In this document: positions 5,311 through 6,154 of the stretch, in pieces
Layout of the letters: every line of letters starts with the position of its first letter
How positions within the stretch are numbered: the stretch's first letter is position 1
From: an uncultured bacterium
GTDB taxonomy: Bacteria; Krumholzibacteriota; Krumholzibacteriia; LZORAL124-64-63
Reading direction: 5' to 3'
DNA length: 6,154 bases
NCBI GenBank assembly: GCA_903847545.1
Contig: CAINDZ010000401.1
Location: 1 to 6,154 of the forward strand
Notes under the pieces: model-generated
Told to the model about the DNA's origin: nothing
Databases searched by the model: none
The model's input: the letters and a program-made list of their open reading frames with translations, nothing else
Program-made: the position numbers and the translations under genes

Positions 5311-6132
5311 TCAGATCTCCACCTTCAGTGCGTCCTTAAGCGCCAGGCCGCCCAGCATCGAGAGCAGCATGAACGCCACCAGCCAGTCCAGTTCCAGCCC
5401 CAGGTAGCTCGTCGCGCGCGCCGGGTAGCGAAGGCGCGTCTCGGCCACGGCGCCGCTGCCGGGCAACTGGCGCTCGCCGGGATACAGAAGGGCGTGCGTC
5501 CACGACGTCGACGCCGTCTCGGCCGTGCGCGGCAGCCCGCCCCCGGCCGCCACCACGCGCGTCGCCACGGTCTCGGCCCCCAGCTTCACCGCCAGCTCGT
5601 GACGTCCCGGCGTGTCGGCGCGCACGCGCCAGGCCGCGGCGTTCCCGGTGCGGTCGCGCACCGGCCCCGCCTCGACCGTCACGCCCGCGGGAGCCGACAA
5701 CTGCAACTCGTCGAGCCGCGCCGACGCCGACGGCGCCAGCGTCACCGCGACGACCGCGCTCTCGCCCACGTGCAGCGGGCGCCGCGCGTAGCGGGCCTCG
5801 AGCTGCGCGATGGTCAGCAGCATCGGCACCAGCATCACGACCAGCGCCGGCAGGCTCGCCGCCACGTAGCGCAGGTTCGCGCGCGCCAGGTCGCGCTGGA
5901 TGCGCCCGACCACCAGCATGCGGTCCTGATACAGGCCCATCTCGTAGATATGCCCCATCAGGCGATCGCGCGCCGCGGCCAGCTTCGCCTGCGGCGTCAC
6001 CGCGCGGAACACCAGCAGGGCCCACACCGCCGACAACACCGACACCACGGCCAGGCCCAGCGCCGGCGCCCCGCTGAAGGGCGCCAGCACCAGGTCGAAC
6101 AGGCGACCCGTGATGCCGTTGACGACGTTCAC
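5311..6132 (-). CDS. Three-helix membrane protein with an extracytoplasmic beta-rich domain (Oxa1/EMC3-like topology, function unknown)
   Basis: This is a 273-residue protein starting with GTG at 6132. Hydrophobic helices lie at about 24-43, 89-109 and 247-265. The loop between helices 1 and 2 (44-88) is helical and rich in Arg/Lys, so it should be cytoplasmic, with the N-terminus outside. Residues 110-245 form a beta-rich, Ig-like segment outside the membrane (strands around VVAVTLAPS, AAWRVRADTPGRHELAVKL and ATRVVAA). The C-terminus is short and basic (LKDALKVEI). I recall similar uncharacterised proteins in Acidobacteriota-like genomes. The N-out, helix, cytoplasmic hairpin, helix, helix plan resembles the Oxa1/EMC3/DUF106 insertase superfamily, but no sequence signature proves it. 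The GTG start forms a GTGA overlap with the stop of an apparent upstream gene, and the stop lies 2 bp before the phosphohydrolase start, so the gene sits inside a compact operon. Confidence 0.75.
   Translation of the reverse strand: MNVVNGITGRLFDLVLAPFSGAPALGLAVVSVLSAVWALLVFRAVTPQAKLAAARDRLMGHIYEMGLYQDRMLVVGRIQRDLARANLRYVAASLPALVVMLVPMLLTIAQLEARYARRPLHVGESAVVAVTLAPSASARLDELQLSAPAGVTVEAGPVRDRTGNAAAWRVRADTPGRHELAVKLGAETVATRVVAAGGGLPRTAETASTSWTHALLYPGERQLPGSGAVAETRLRYPARATSYLGLELDWLVAFMLLSMLGGLALKDALKVEI
5317..5320 (-). promoter_or_regulatory. Shine-Dalgarno site of the phosphohydrolase gene inside the upstream coding end
   Basis: On the minus strand GGAG lies 8 bp before the ATG at 5308 and overlaps the final Val-Glu-Ile codons of the membrane protein gene. 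This arrangement favours translational coupling of the two genes. Confidence 0.6.
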
Positions 6133-6154
6133 CCCATCACCACGCTTCCGGTCC
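6129..6154 (-). CDS. Probable 3' end of an upstream operon gene (seven residues visible)
   Basis: In the minus strand the frame entering from the right edge reads TGSVVMG and stops with TGA at 6131-6129. This TGA overlaps the GTG start at 6132 as GTGA, the common 4-bp start/stop overlap of co-translated genes. Only seven codons are visible, so the existence of the gene rests on this overlap pattern alone and the product is unknown. Confidence 0.35.

Noticed and set aside
3932..5407. A 491-codon plus-strand frame opposite the phosphohydrolase
   Set aside because: It has Arg/His/Gln-rich composition and lies antisense to a recognised gene; a GC-driven shadow.
1..6154. CRISPR array, tRNA, rRNA, transposase, phage or toxin-antitoxin genes
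   Set aside because: I looked for regularly spaced repeats, cloverleaf arms and recognisable mobile-element proteins and saw none.

Overview
The window is very GC-rich DNA (roughly 70% by eye) from a bacterium whose envelope probably has two membranes: one gene encodes a lipoprotein with a signal peptide, and two others encode integral membrane proteins. The mix of genes is typical of poorly cultured, high-GC, Gram-negative phyla such as Acidobacteriota, Eisenbacteria or Krumholzibacteria-like groups. That mix is the C-terminus of a PD40/TolB-type propeller as found on Ser/Thr kinases, a Maf/DUF115 protein, an OsmC, and an alkaline-phosphatase-superfamily lipoprotein. This taxonomic guess is weak. 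No rRNA, tRNA, CRISPR array, insertion sequence or phage gene is visible, and the window reads as ordinary chromosome.

Layout from left to right. (1) Positions 2-442, plus strand: the 3' end of a propeller-repeat gene that starts outside the window. (2) Positions 443-512: a short convergent gap with an 11-bp direct repeat and a 14-bp palindrome. (3) Positions 513-1241, minus strand: a polytopic membrane protein of unknown function. (4) Positions 1306 to about 3207, minus strand: a large Maf/DUF115 protein (MptE-like fold, motility-associated glycosyltransferase family). It lies upstream of the membrane protein gene in transcription order, with a 64-bp gap that contains a hairpin. (5) About 300 bp of divergent upstream region at 3208-3508. 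(6) Positions 3509-3922, plus strand: a well-conserved osmC with a strong ribosome binding site. (7) A perfect 13-bp GC hairpin at 3946-3978 between convergent genes. (8) Positions 5308 to 3998, minus strand: a lipoprotein of the type I phosphodiesterase/alkaline phosphatase superfamily, preceded by (9) positions 6132 to 5311, minus strand, a three-helix membrane protein. A further gene appears to end at 6129, overlapping the start of (9) by four bases, so the right end is a tightly packed minus-strand operon that enters from outside the window.

How the genes may work together. The two right-hand genes are separated by 2 bp, and the ribosome binding site of the second lies inside the last codons of the first. 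They are therefore very probably co-translated, placing a membrane protein with an extracytoplasmic beta-rich domain beside a membrane-anchored phosphohydrolase. The Maf-like gene and the small membrane protein may form a second minus-strand unit. osmC appears to be a single-gene unit for peroxide detoxification. The most interesting protein is the three-helix one at 5311-6132: its predicted topology resembles the Oxa1/EMC3 insertase fold with a periplasmic insertion, although this is inferred from topology alone.
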